From Antitrichia curtipendula (taxonomy: Eukaryota; Streptophyta; Bryopsida; Hypnales; Leucodontaceae): a stretch of DNA of 64,000 bases. The stretch is taken from contig OX579634.1 of NCBI GenBank assembly GCA_951230915.1, forward strand, positions 47,753,570 through 47,817,569. Direction: 5' to 3'. A program made the position numbers and the translations under genes. The notes under the pieces were generated by a model. The model saw only the letters and a list, made by a program, of their open reading frames with translations. It did no database searches and had not been told where the DNA came from. How positions within the stretch are numbered: position 1 is the first letter of the stretch; every line of letters starts with the position of its first letter. This document shows positions 11,291 to 23,269 of the stretch, one piece after another.

Positions 11291-13782
11291 ATGGACGCCA
11301 TCAAGAGATCGGCTGGAAGCCTTCTGGCTCTCCTCCACTCCCCACCGGGACATGGCCGGGACGAAGAGCAGAAGAAAGTGCTCGCGTTTTGGGCAACGCT
11401 GCTCTCCATATTGCTTCTGCCCCTGGTGCTTCGGAGGTTGCACCAACGGATCAATGAACCGCCATCGCCGCCGGGGGCTTGGCCCATCGTCGGCCACTTG
11501 CCTCTCCTGGGGAAGCAGCCGCACCTCACCATGGAGAACTGGGCCAACCAATTCGGCGACGTATATCTGCTTCACCTGGGGTCCGTTCCCACCATCGTGA
11601 TCTCCTCGCCGGAAATGGCGAGAGAGGTGCTGCTGACTCAAGACAAGACCTGGGCGTCCCGCCCGAAACGGAAAATCTCGGCGTTTCACTTCTCCTACAA
11701 CTACCGAGGTCAGTGTCTGAGTGCATCGGTCTCCTTTGATGCGATCGTTTGAAAGTTCAAAATCGCCTAAGCTTTCCCGAACTCATCGAGTTTTCTCTGA
11801 TGTGTGTGTGGGATCAGGCATTACGTTTGCTCAGTACACGCCCATGTGGCGCCAGCTTCGGAAAATTGCAATGCTGGAGCTTCTCACGACGAAGAGGTTG
11901 GAAGCCACACAGCCGGTGCGCGTCGAAGAAGCGCAGCAGATGATCTGGTGATTGCGCTGTTCTTAATAGTGACAGACCCTCAAGTCATCTATTACAATTT
12001 ATTCATGCATGTTCCTGCAAACCACAGCATGTTTGCGACGTTTTTCAGTCTTTAGGTGTGTACTGACAGCTTAAGAACAGAGTCTTCAATAAGCGAAGAA
12101 GTCGAAAAGGGAAACTTTGCGGAAGTTGTCCACCCACGAGGCTTTCCTGACGATATGTTTTGAAGAGGAGCCAGCGGTTCTTTAACACTAGCGTACGTGT
12201 TGACCTGTACTGTTCGTTCGGCAGGTCGATCATGCAAGACACTGCGAAGGGAAAGAATCTGGTGGATGTGAAGCTGAGGCTGAACATCAAATTGACGAAC
12301 GAGATATTCCGGATGGTATTGGGATACCGATTCTCCGGGTCGGTTCGTCAAGAGGAGGAGGACGCGGAAGGGCACGAGTTCAAGGATGTGATCGACGAGC
12401 TTCAGCAGTTGAAAGGCTTGTTCATGTTCGGCGATTTCGTGCCGTGGTTGCGGTTCTTGGACATCGGCGGCATCGAGAAGCGGATGAAGGCGGTGCAAGG
12501 GCGCCTCGACACGTTCTTGATCAAAGTGGTGGGTGAGCACGAGGCGAAACGGCGGAAGGGTCCGATTGCGGAGTCGGACAAGGACATGGTGGACGTGCTG
12601 TTGCGTACCATGCATGAACAAGACCCGAGAGCACCATTGAAGTTGGACGTGGAGTGCATTAAGGCCACTGTCATGGTAATTTCGCAACTGCTGCAGATAT
12701 CCGAATTTGCAATCACTTTTAGTTACATGAAACAACCCAGAATATTCCCGTTCTCACAATCTTTGGTGCAGTGCAGTTGCCTTCCAGTGTTTTTTATTCG
12801 ACTTTGTTTTTTATTACACTGTCCTTAATCTCTGAGTACACACACATGCAGAGATGGTTACACTCTGTTCTTCACTGGCTTATAGCTTCAACTGGTGTCT
12901 GTTCTGTCCGATTCTCTTGTTGATGATTCTGTTCTCGATCAAGTTATACGTGATCATTTAAAGGTTGAAATTCATTATATAAAATCGCCCGAGTGTTTGA
13001 TTAATTAGCAACCGGAGAACGAGACTTTTCTTGTTCTCCGTACTCCGTAGACGAAGCAAACAGATGATTGATTGTAGCGATTGCATGCAATGTTCTGATT
13101 GTGGATTGGCTGGTCGGTCGTGGAACAGAGCATGATCGCCGCGGGCGTGGACACCGCCTCGGTGACGGTGGAATGGGGCATGGCGGAGCTCATCCGCAAC
13201 CCTACCGTCCTTCGAAAGCTTACATCGGAGCTCGACAAGGTCGTCGGGAAAGACCGGATGGTGCGCGAAGCCGACATTCCGAACCTCTTGTACCTGCAAG
13301 CAGTCATCAAGGAGGTTTTCCGTCTCCACCCCCCAGCCCCGTTGCTGATCCCGCATGTGTCCACTCGCGATTGCAAGCTGGCGGGGTACTTCATCCCTGC
13401 GGACACCCGCTTGCTCGTGCACGCGCACGCCATCGGTCGGAACCCGAAGGCGTGGACTCATCCGTTGCGCTTCGACCCGGAGAGGTTCGTGCACCAGCCC
13501 GACGTCGACGTGAAGGGTCAAGACTTTGGCCTCCTGCCGTTCGGGTCCGGGCGGAGAGCTTGCCCCGCCATCACCCTGGGCACCGTGTCGGTGCAGTGGA
13601 CCACGGCGGTTCTGGTGCACGCGTTCGCGTGGTCGCTCCCCGTGGGGCAGAGCTTCATGAATCTGGACATGACGCCGGAGTTCGGCATCACCACTCCGAG
13701 AGCCAACACGCTCTTCCTGCACGCCGCTCCTCGTCTGAACGCCGATCTGTACCGGCTTTCGGAGACGTCTCCGGCACTTTGA
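11291..13782 (+). CDS. Cytochrome P450 monooxygenase, A-type (CYP71 clan)
   Basis: Heme-thiolate monooxygenase, expected to be anchored in the ER membrane and to use electrons from NADPH-P450 reductase; the substrate cannot be told. Four exons join in frame: 11291-11708, 11818-11947, 12225-12675 and 13129-13782, giving 550 aa. All introns are GT-AG. Visible features are an N-terminal membrane anchor (about residues 30-47), the proline hinge PPSPPG (57-62), the I-helix oxygen-binding motif AAGVDTAS (337-344), the K-helix ExxR (395-398), PERF (450-453) and the heme loop PFGSGRRACP with ligand Cys478. The residue after CP is Ala where the consensus has Gly. The frame could open earlier only through a non-ATG codon, so ATG 11291 is chosen. 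The pattern recalls CYP703 and CYP98 in places (LLTTKRLE, AAGVDT), but a family cannot be assigned. No premature stops; likely functional. Exons are much more GC-rich than flanking DNA. Confidence 0.95.
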
Positions 13783-14004
13783 ATTCGACCTGGTATTGCA
13801 GCGATCGAATTCTGGAAGATCGATCGTGGTGTGCTCGCATCCCTCTCTTCATACATACAATATTTCTTGCTGTGCACGTTGATCTATTAATTATGTCGTT
13901 GCCATGCCGAGAGTTCAATTCCCGGCAAGTCGAGCAACGGTAGCTTCGGCTTCGGCGTCGTCGCACACGGCCTGCTTAGACTGATTCTAATTATATAAAC
14001 CGTT

Positions 14005-15215
14005 CTAGGTTTGCGAAACGGAGGAAGTAGGTTGAATTCTGTTTGTTTTGAAAGTTGTTTCTTGTAGAGTTTTGACAGTAAGTTTTAAATATGAAATATT
14101 TGGTTGTGCAACACCAACAAAAAAATTTGTTTGTGAATGTGTCTGGAAAAATCTGTAAATAAATTGTTTGCATCATCAAAGTAAGTGGGTTCTCTAACAG
14201 CCATGTCTTGAGTATCATGTTTTGAACAACCTTGAATAACACATTGATGCGATGAATGGGAATTCATAAATCGGTCTTTTTATTTATTTTTCAGCTAAAA
14301 CCAATTAGCTCATGAGGCATTCCAGGGATTAAGCATTGAAAGCTCTTTTGTTCAAATATAGCCTTCGAAGTATTTCTTTTTGTATTTGATTTTACTCACA
14401 AGATGAAACTTGTCAAGATTTGTTTGCACTTGAGTTTAAAAAAATTGAAGAATAATATTATCAATTAAGTATTTAAGTATCATAATTGTAAACTTTGTAT
14501 GTCAAATCCAAATCACGAAAATGTAGTGTCTTCATTATTTTTAAACTTCTGATTTTAGAGGTAGTTTTGAGTTCAAATTTCAGGTATGTGATTTTCATCC
14601 TAACAAAAATTAATTCTCTATTTTTCTTACTCATAAAAACTTTGAATTTTCATAACTTTCACATTGTAAGTCCAAACTTCACAAAAGAAAGTTGTGCACC
14701 CCTCCGCACCAAGGGCTTTCTAATGATATTAAGCACCTAGGGGATGTTGGGGGATCTCAACATAACAAACAAAACAAAATAAAATAAAACAAACAAACAA
14801 CCTATTTTAATGGATGGTTTTAATTTTTTTTATCTTACTAGAGACATTCTTTAATTTCAAGTCAAGTTTGTATGTTTTGTTTTTGCTTTTACCTCCCATG
14901 GACCATGATAAGTGTATTATTAGTATTATTTGATGGCATATGCTACACCATTCTCGACTAATTGAGTTGTTGTTGATTCAATTTTTAAAATCAATTCAAG
15001 CAATATAATATAAAATAGGAGATACAAAGATTGAAAGTTGTTTATGAATTCATTCTAAATATCAATAGATAGTTCTAAGTGAGCAAAATGGAGCAAGTAG
15101 GTTGAATTCTATTTGTTTGGTAATTTGTTTTTTGTAAAATTGTAATAGTAAGTTTTAAATATTAAAATTTAGTTGTTCAACAACAACAACAAAATTTGTT
15201 TATGAAATGTGTTTG
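14005..15215. repeat. Direct repeat pair downstream of the P450
   Basis: About 14,005-14,150 and 15,065-15,215 are diverged direct copies. Both contain AAGTAGGTTGAATTCT and AGTAAGTTTTAAATAT followed by CAACA-rich sequence and AAATTTGTTT. The units lie about 1.06 kb apart. They do not look coding. The sequence between them is AT-rich and featureless. Confidence 0.65.
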
Positions 15216-15419
15216 AAAATAGTAGTCATGAATGTCTTATAAAGGGATTATTGTAGGCTAATACTCTTAATAGAAAGTTATTTTTGTGTCCCTTTTTTTC
15301 AAAATCTATAATTATTCAAAAGAAGAATAGCCTGGAATTTGAAAAAATATTAATATTATTGACATGGCATTCAAAAACGGCTCGTGGGCTTGCTAAAGGT
15401 GGCTAAGTCACTAAGTGAC

Positions 15420-16500
15420 ATAATCGTTGAGTATTAAAGAAGCTTTGAGGAGACGTGACTATGTTGAGTATTCAAGTGGTAATTTGACAGTAATGGTAAT
15501 GCATAAGTAGCCACTTGTGTGTGATTTCCAGTTGTGTTGAAAATTTTATTTGTGAATTTAGCAATTCAAGAATTAATTGCACAAAGGACCAAAAGATATT
15601 AATGAATTAAAGTTCTATTGTTTCAAGATCTTTTTTATATTTTTATAGAAAATGGCTTATTGAAAATTACTTTGAAGGATTCTAGTCTTTTTAGTTTTTA
15701 AAAGGAAATTAGTGCTAAAATGGGTTTTGGATTTTGAAGAATTAGTGCTAAAATACATGCCTCATGTTAATAGTTGATCTTACACCACATTTTGGAAATT
15801 TATCCTTTTGTATTTACATAAAAAAGTGGTTCAACCCTCAACATAAGTTGTTGTTCTAAGTACTTATAAAAAATAGCTATGAGCATTATGAATTTGAACC
15901 ATTTGTAATATTGTAGTATTTTATAGTGCAACCAATTTTTTGAAAGTAGTTTTATTTTGTAGTAGAATAGAATTTTGATTAGTAAGGAACTTACTTATTG
16001 TAAGAAAAAGACTTAACTCAATTTAGACTCTTTATAAATATTAGATTATAGTAATTTTGAAACCAATAAAATGCCCAAACGTGGGAAAGGAGACACTTGA
16101 TGGGCAAATAAAGGCAATTAAACCAATGCCTATAGGTAAGTTTAGTATTGAAATATCATATAGCAAAACATTCAAAAGCAAGGTTGAAAAAAACCCTCAC
16201 TAATTGATGTGGTTTGTATTGATGCAAACATCAATTTTGATAATTTGAGCATATGCCATGACTTTTAAACTTTCAGGCCACACAACCTAAAACACAAATC
16301 TAAATCCATTCTAATTTTTAGAGCTTTTATGCAAATTTATTTCTCAAATTTTGCTCCAAATTTTTTGATTAAAAAAATTGATAATTGCAATGCGACTTCC
16401 TCTTCTAAAATTATTTTTGGTATAATTAAATGTTCTTCATCTATTTCTAATTTTAATTCTTTGGTCTTCAACTTTCATTCTATGCCATTCACTAAACACT
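15420..16500. repeat. Dispersed repeat family A, copy 2 (direct)
   Basis: Aligned by eye with about 355-1,400 in the same orientation through several blocks: the GAGGAGA...TTGAGTA region, AATAGTTGATCTTA, CACTAATTG, and the block around TAATTGCAATGCGACTTCC. Divergence is considerable, so insertion is old. No terminal repeats could be defined. Confidence 0.65.
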
Positions 16501-17400
16501 TACATTCATTTTTATTAAGCTCTTTGTCAAGATCCACATTTGATTGGTTCTATAAGGAACATTTTTAAAGTCTCATGTAAGCATTGTAAAGGAAATCCTC
16601 TATGACAATTTCCTTTTTCATCTTTTTTTTAAAACATAGGGAATGTGGTTATTATAAAAAATTCTATTGAGGGGGAATTTGTGCATTTTTCAGTGTTATT
16701 TGAAGATGTCTCCAACTCCAAATCAACTCAATTTATGAAATTAAATATTCAAGAATGTAGATTTATGCCTCTAAAATTTAAATTTAATGTAGATTTTAAT
16801 GTACATAATCAAAATAATTCATAGATTTTAGAAGCTCATATCTAACTAATATGTAGACTTTGATTTCTAATCTCATTGATTTGTACATTTCAAATTTTTT
16901 GATCTAGACTCTTCCTAGGTTTCAAAAGTTCAAAATGTTAGTAATATGTACATTTCATTTCTTTAAACAATTTATAATTTCATATATTATAAAATTTCTT
17001 ACATTTTTAAACATACAAACTCTAGAAATGTTAGATTTTTGTGAATATAATTCATTGTATCTGAAATTGACAACTTACAAATCTTATGTGTTTAACCTCA
17101 AGGTATCCTTGAAGATCAATATGCCCGGATAATTGCACGTTGCAAAATTTACCAAATATTAGGTGGAAACAACATTGAAATGTAAGATGTGTCATTGTGT
17201 TGTAAAGTCCAGGAGTGCTATTTCGTCAGTCTTAGAGCATAAACTTAGGAGCTTGAGAGCTTGTAAACTTCAAATTTGTGAGGTATTTAGTGTGTTTTTT
17301 GATTTTGGACTTATGATCGTGGTTTAAGCATTTAGAATCTTTACGACTAATGAATCCTTGGAAGGTCTTGGGATTGGGATTCTTACAAAAAATAGAATTT
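16501..17400. other. AT-rich intergenic DNA, no gene seen
   Basis: No recognisable protein, RNA gene or repeat boundary was found in this strongly AT-rich stretch. Confidence 0.5.
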
Positions 17401-17419
17401 AAAAAAAATAAATTATTCT

Positions 17420-18100
17420 TTTTGTTGCAACTTCATCACCCACATCAAGCTCCTTTAGGGGTCTGGAATTTAGAAACCTCAAAAAAAAATTAAATTTATT
17501 TTATTATTTTTATTATTAATATTTTTCTACGACTCCATCACTCCTAGAAATCCTTATCAATACTCAAAGGTCCTTGGGGTGTTTAGAGTTTGGAACTCTC
17601 AAAAATTTCATTTTTTTCTTTCTAAATTTTTTTTCCACAACTTTGTCACTCCTAGAGATCCCTCTTGGTACCAAAAGGTTCCTTTGGGCAGTTTGAGGTC
17701 CAAAGTTTGGAACCCTAAAAAATAAAATTAATAATAATAAAGACAAATTATTTAATCATTTTTTCTACAACTTTGGCATTCCCAATATTCTCTATTGGTA
17801 CCAACGTTTGGGGTTTAGAACTATCAAGTTTCAAAATCTTGATTCAATTCTATTTTAAAATTTTAAAATTTTAAATTCTGTGACTTTATCTCTTTGAAAA
17901 ACCTCTCTTACTACCAAGAGCCCCTTTGCAATGTTTGAAGTTTGCGACTCTTAAAATTTATGAAAATTTTAATTAAAATAAAAATCAATTAAAAAAATAT
18001 TCTACAACAGTTCGTCACTCGGAGAAATCCGTCTTGGTACCAAGAGCCTCTTTGTGGGGTTTGGAGTTTGCAACTCTTAATATTTTGAAGAATTATAAAA
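17420..18100. repeat. Degenerate tandem repeat array, about 105-125 bp unit, six copies
   Basis: Each unit carries a version of 'GTCACTCCTAGAAATCC', then 'TTGGTACCAAGAGCCTCTTT', then 'GGGGTTTGGAGTTTG..ACTC' and an A/T-rich spacer. Units begin near 17,425, 17,533, 17,643, 17,772, 17,887 and 18,012. The A/T spacers vary most in length. No open frame runs through the array, so it looks like a non-coding minisatellite-like block. Confidence 0.75.
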
Positions 18101-18164
18101 TTTATTTATCTATTTAAAAAAAGAAGTTGGATTTGTCCAATTTGGATTTGTTGAAGGAGAATAA

Positions 18165-18380
18165 TGACCTATTTGAAAACTATCCTTTTAGTATAATAAG
18201 TTTGTTCCAAGGGAGACGGTCAAGTAGGGAATCTATGCTAATAGGTTCAATATCTAAATTTGAAATATCTTGATTAAAATTCAATAATCCAACTTGGAAT
18301 TTCATAGCCAAAAACATTACTACAACAACATTGTACTCATACAATATTAGTGAACACCAATTTGATATGTAATTTTTACT
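18165..18380 (-). repeat. Dispersed repeat family A, inverted fragment
   Basis: The reverse complement matches window positions about 170-330: GCCAAAAACATTACTAC here reads as the opposite strand of the block at 180-195, and the GACGGTCAAGTAGGGAAT string is also shared. This fragment abuts the tandem array just to its left. Confidence 0.7.
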
Positions 18381-20190
18381 GTATTAATTCTCGTTGGTGA
18401 ATAAATCACCATTACATACTTAAGGTTTTGCTTGACAACTAAATTATTCCATCACAACTCTTACTCTAATTAGCATAACATCCTCATATTTTCCCGTAAT
18501 TCTCTCACACATCATCTCCAACTACAAGTTTACAACATAACATCATCTCCACTCTACCAGCATTCTTACTCTCAGCCATCACCATCTAACCACACTCACA
18601 AACATTTCAAATTGGAACTTTAAACTCCATCACATTGCCACATAATCTCACCAACTAGGACACAAACATCTTCTTCACCCCACAAGCACACTAACATCCA
18701 AACTTCACACTCATTCGCCACATTAACTCACACAAATAACAAAAATACACAATTCAACCTAGCCGCGACTCCAACTAGAACTCTCATCAGTGGGTAAAAG
18801 AAAATGAGAGAAAATAAACAAATAGGAACCACAAGGTGGTGGTTATTGCAAGGGGAAGGAGGACGACCTAACCACCAGCAACTACCAACTAGGAAATTAA
18901 TTGACAACTGAATACAACTACACAACATTCATTTCTCCCTTGCTACATTCAATTCCCTTCCAACTAGGCTTAACTAACTAGACACAATGCCAACTAGGAC
19001 TAAAAATTCACCTAATACCCTTTTAACACCCTTTAGTCAGTTGGATAGACAAATTGACACCCTCCAAATTGGGCAATTGACCTAGCTATAATCCTCTCTT
19101 CTCTGATTAGACATACATCAAAAAGATTCCAACTAGATCAAAGCAACTCAACAAAATGACCCAATTGGACTCAAATTTAACAAACAAATTGTCAAAATCT
19201 AGTAAAACACCCCAAAATTTAATCCAAAATTGCAAAATTTATAGTCTGACTAGGCTATCTACAGGATTGTACATGGGGGATGTGGGCAAAACTTATAAAA
19301 ATTCCTGCAAAGAAAACCCATGATTTCCTTCCGTGTAGGAATTCATTAAAGATTCACTCTACAATGTTCTTTATAGGAAGTGGGAGAAAATAGTAGGGGC
19401 AAACTACAAAATCTCCAAACTAGTCATAGGAAACTCCAAACAAATATATTGTACTTAGCTAATAGCAAAACATCTTCAACATGCCCTAGTCAAAAATCAT
19501 TATATAATTCTACCAAAATAGTTTTAACAATTATCTTACAATTGTTTTGAGTTGTGTTGAGCTTGTGAATTACTTTATACCTAATCCATTGTAGGTTGGA
19601 ACAACAAATTGGCTTTATGGACTACAATTGCCATTTTCATTTTCTTGAAATTAGCATATCAAAGGGCCAAGATAGGCAAAATTTTCTAAAATAGATACCT
19701 AAATTTTTGAGTTATTATTTATTTATTTATTTATTTTCAAATAGTATAGAATTGTTTTTTAAATTCTTTTAAGGCACCTACTAAATTATATTTGTCAACT
19801 TTAATTAATTATTTGGTCAAAAAAATTGAACATGAGCATTAGGGACAATATTTTGTGGTCTCAATGTATTTTCTTTTGTCTTTTGTGGGATTTCAATTCA
19901 CATGTCACACTATATTGGTCTTCCTCTTTGCACTACTTCAATGTATATACAACGACGAGTACAAACTAATCATATGGAGGGAGCATTCGGCCTTATTTTT
20001 AGTGTGTAGTGTTCTTTCTCACAATATGAAGTTGCACAAATCCTTGAAAAGGAGAATCTTGGAATGAACAAAATTGTCTTTTATGGCTCCTTCAATCCTT
20101 TAATTACATGATAAGTCCCTCCAAGATATCTGCCATTTGAAATATAATACCTTTGTAGCATGGGGAGGACAACTGTTTGGTTATACATTC
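18381..20190. other. Gene-free stretch with scattered CCAACTAG motifs
   Basis: CCAACTAG occurs at 18651, 18771, 18885, 18960, 18990 and 19129, all on the + strand, in an A/C-rich segment poor in G. No open frame with a recognisable domain was found. The segment may be the remnant of a retroelement or a low-complexity block. Confidence 0.45.
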
Positions 20191-20191
20191 A

Positions 20192-20600
20192 ATGTTAAGG
20201 TGTGACCACCCATCACTGATCGAATAATGTGGACGTGATGTGGAATATAGTAAGGCAAAGGAAATATTTTCACAAGTGCAGAGATAGAAATGAGGGGGAT
20301 TGTCAAAATTTGGTAATTTTATCTCTTGAACTCAAATTACTATGAATTTTGGAAGGCAAAAAGTGCACCGGACCAATAGCCAATGTCTAGACTCTTCCAA
20401 AACTGCTCATTTAAGAGACTATTCCTTGTACAATTTGGCACTCCAAACCAAGTTGATGTGTCATGAAAAGAATGGAGGAATTGCTGGTCAAAAGTCAAGA
20501 ACTCATGTTTGAAAATTAGTCCCAACATTTGTTGCATTTCTACCACCCTATGGACTACCGATGGGAAGCTGGTTGGTGATGGGTGGTCACACTTTAATAT
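20192..20600. repeat. Inverted repeat, 25-bp arms, 409 bp overall
   Basis: The left arm (20192-20216, containing GTGTGACCACCCATCAC) and right arm (20576-20600) are reverse complements with two mismatches. The interior includes a 99-codon minus-strand open frame (20340-20639) with no recognised domain. This could be a small TIR element; no target-site duplication is evident. Confidence 0.55.
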
Positions 20601-21161
20601 GGTAGAACCAACCATTACCAACCGGCCATCAATAACCACCTTGTAAGGTGCAGCTATTTCTCAAGCTATTTCCGACCAAGGCTGGTACAGATTCCAACCA
20701 TAGTTTGGAATGTGATTTTTTTTTTTTTGCAAGCTTAGTACTATAAAGTCATGACACATGTCTTGATTTAGTGAGCAAGAAAGTAGGAACCAATGAGTGG
20801 GAAAGTAGTTATGGAATGGTCGGAATTGGAAGACTCTATATCTTGGGTATGGATTGAGGCCAACTTTTGGCTTCCAAAATTCATAGAAAATTCATTTGAA
20901 GGAACAAAATCATGAAAACTTGGCAGTGCCTATCATTTCTACCTTCCTATAGGGCTGTAAGTTTACATTGCCTTTTACTGCTCCAGAACATATGCGGAAT
21001 TGCTTAAGTGGTCGACTATGGATGGTTCTACCATATGTACCAATTCAAGTATGTGTTCCATTATGTTTGTGTTCATCGTCATGCTCGTTGAGTCACCAAC
21101 TACACTCAATGCCAACAAGGGTTACAAGGGTGAAAAACCTGTGTGCCATTTCATTTGTATA

Positions 21162-21385
21162 GGGCAATGCCCGAGGAGGAGGGAATTTCGCCAAAAAAAG
21201 GGCAGACGAGGAGGGCGGAGCCCGACGAGGAGGCCCTTCTTTTTGGCGAAATTCCCGACGACGAGGGGCATTGCCCGGCGTAAACGAACCGGTGAGCAAT
21301 GAATTTTCGTTGGATGAGATCGCGAACTGGATGAAAAATCCGTAATCCCCGATTACGCGGTTTTGCCCGCGTAATCGGGCATTAC
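21162..21385. repeat. GC-rich foldback with two nested hairpins
   Basis: Arms at 21162-21202 and 21234-21276 share GGGCAATGCCC and GGGAATTTCGCCAAAAA in inverted orientation around a 31-base loop rich in GACGAGGAGG. A second hairpin follows: 21342-21360 pairs with 21366-21385, including a perfect core CCCGATTACGCG. The block is sharply more GC-rich than the surrounding AT-rich DNA. It looks like a foldback-type insertion rather than a gene; open frames here simply cross the palindromes. Confidence 0.75.
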
Positions 21386-22062
21386 AGCTCAGAATTCGCC
21401 CGCCTTTTGAACGGGACGAATCCCAGCGGTGGTTTACGAACTCTGGCAGGACGAGCTATCCTTATGTTCCACAAGTGGTACCATACCCTAGCTTGTGATA
21501 TGTCTTGCCAACTGAAGATCGTAATTCGTGAGTTGTCTTTTGTTGGAGTCATGCTTCAGACTGCACACTGCTCAGTTAATTGTCAAGTTGCTTGGTAATC
21601 AACATAATTATGTGACATTACGTACACTCAGTTTAAGTAACTTGTTTCACTTTTGAATCAACATCATTCAAATTAATCATTTCATATCAGTAACTATGCT
21701 TCTTCACAGTAAATGAATTCCATAAGTGCATTTTATATCTCTTCTTTCAAGCGGAGCAAAATTTATAAATTGCAAATTTTAATGGCTTCACAGCAAAGAA
21801 GAGATTCTCTCTCTTAGTTTTCTTCCGGTAAACACTAAACCAAAAAAAGAAAACAATTTCTATTAAAAAAAAAGGGCAATAATATTAAATATGATGCGGT
21901 TTGTATTCTTATAACACTAAAGTCTATGATCATGTTCAATATTCTACTACCAAACCAACTCAAGTATTAAGAAAATTATAGTTGGTCTTGTTAAAGGTAA
22001 ACATGCTTATATTTGTTAAAATGGTAGAGTCAATAGATTGTCAAAATTGTGACACTTAAGTC

Positions 22063-22500
22063 CCTAAAGCTCTAAACCCTAAGACTACACCAATTACCAA
22101 TATAATCTTGCCTACAATAGATGTGCATGCATGTTGTGAAATAACATGATTGAGAAAAGACTAAAGAGAATGGAACCCATCCTAGACCTATTGAAAGCAT
22201 CCCAATGTATAGCCCAAAGCTCTAAAACCTAAGATGGTACAAACCAATTACACCACCAATATAGTTTTGCCTTCAATGGACTTGCATGCATGTTGTGATC
22301 TAACATATTTGGAGTGGACTTAAGTGAATTATGATCTAACATATTTGTTGTAAAACTAAGGTGAATGGGTCCAATTGTGGACTGTAAAGAATGTTGGTCC
22401 ATTATATAACATTGCACAATGCAAGGTCTAAAATGTATACAACCAACACAATTTCACCATCTATCTTCAATTGACTCATCCCCATCTATGTTCAATTCTC
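22063..22500. repeat. Imperfect tandem repeat with CTCTAAA and GCATGCATGTTGTGA motifs
   Basis: A unit of about 145 bp starting near AAAGCTCTAAACCCTAAGA (22,065) recurs near 22,210 with GCATGCATGTTGTGA in both. A weaker third version begins near 22,420. The repeats are non-coding. Confidence 0.6.
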
Positions 22501-23269
22501 TACAATGACAGTCCCCTTCAATCACTTTTAGTCGTGAAACTCTTTTAAACTACAAAGTAGTTTAAGAATGATTTTAGAGACACTAGAGTATACAAGATGA
22601 AGGAATGACATTTTTCATCCAACTTCCTTTATAAGAGTTCTTTGAGTGTAGTAGGAGCAAACAGTGATGGAAACTTCCTCATTGAGGACTTACTGGGGTT
22701 GCTTCAAAAGAAGATGCTTTAAAATAGATCACAAGCTAGCAATACTTCTTTCATGTGTTTTTGGCAACTTATACCTCCTCTAGCTATAAAAAGTGATTTT
22801 TTAAAATTTCAAGCACAAATGATGACTCTTAATAAGTCTAGTTTCTATTCCAATTTGGAAATTCTGAAGAAATCATAAAAGTGAATATTTTAATTCAATA
22901 TGTACTTTGGACATGTGACTGGGAAACGCTGAGTGATTTTCTATTATAGAATGAAACAACAAGTGGTTTACACTAAGGTGGACCACATTGTAATGTATAC
23001 CAGTGGTGATTTTTTAATAGTTTCTAGGCATATGTTTGAATTTGATACGTTCATTTTCTACTTTTTCTTCTAAAACTCGCGGTAAATTCAGGTATTCACA
23101 AAATAAATTGAAAAGTAGGACATGTGGAAACTGGAAAACATGTGATTTCATGTCTGAAAACTAAAATGTTCATGTAGAGATCCCGGCATGCCTAGATTTC
23201 TCACCCTGCCTATACTGATTTTGAATTTGCTTAACAAATCATACCGGCAATACAGAAGTCATGAGAGAC

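Noticed and set aside
11050..11689. Minus-strand frames opposite P450 exon 1
   Set aside because: Antisense shadows of a GC-rich exon with no domain.
13068..13943. 291-codon plus-strand frame over the last P450 exon
   Set aside because: It is a shadow of the GC-rich exon in another frame; the P450 frame carries all catalytic motifs.
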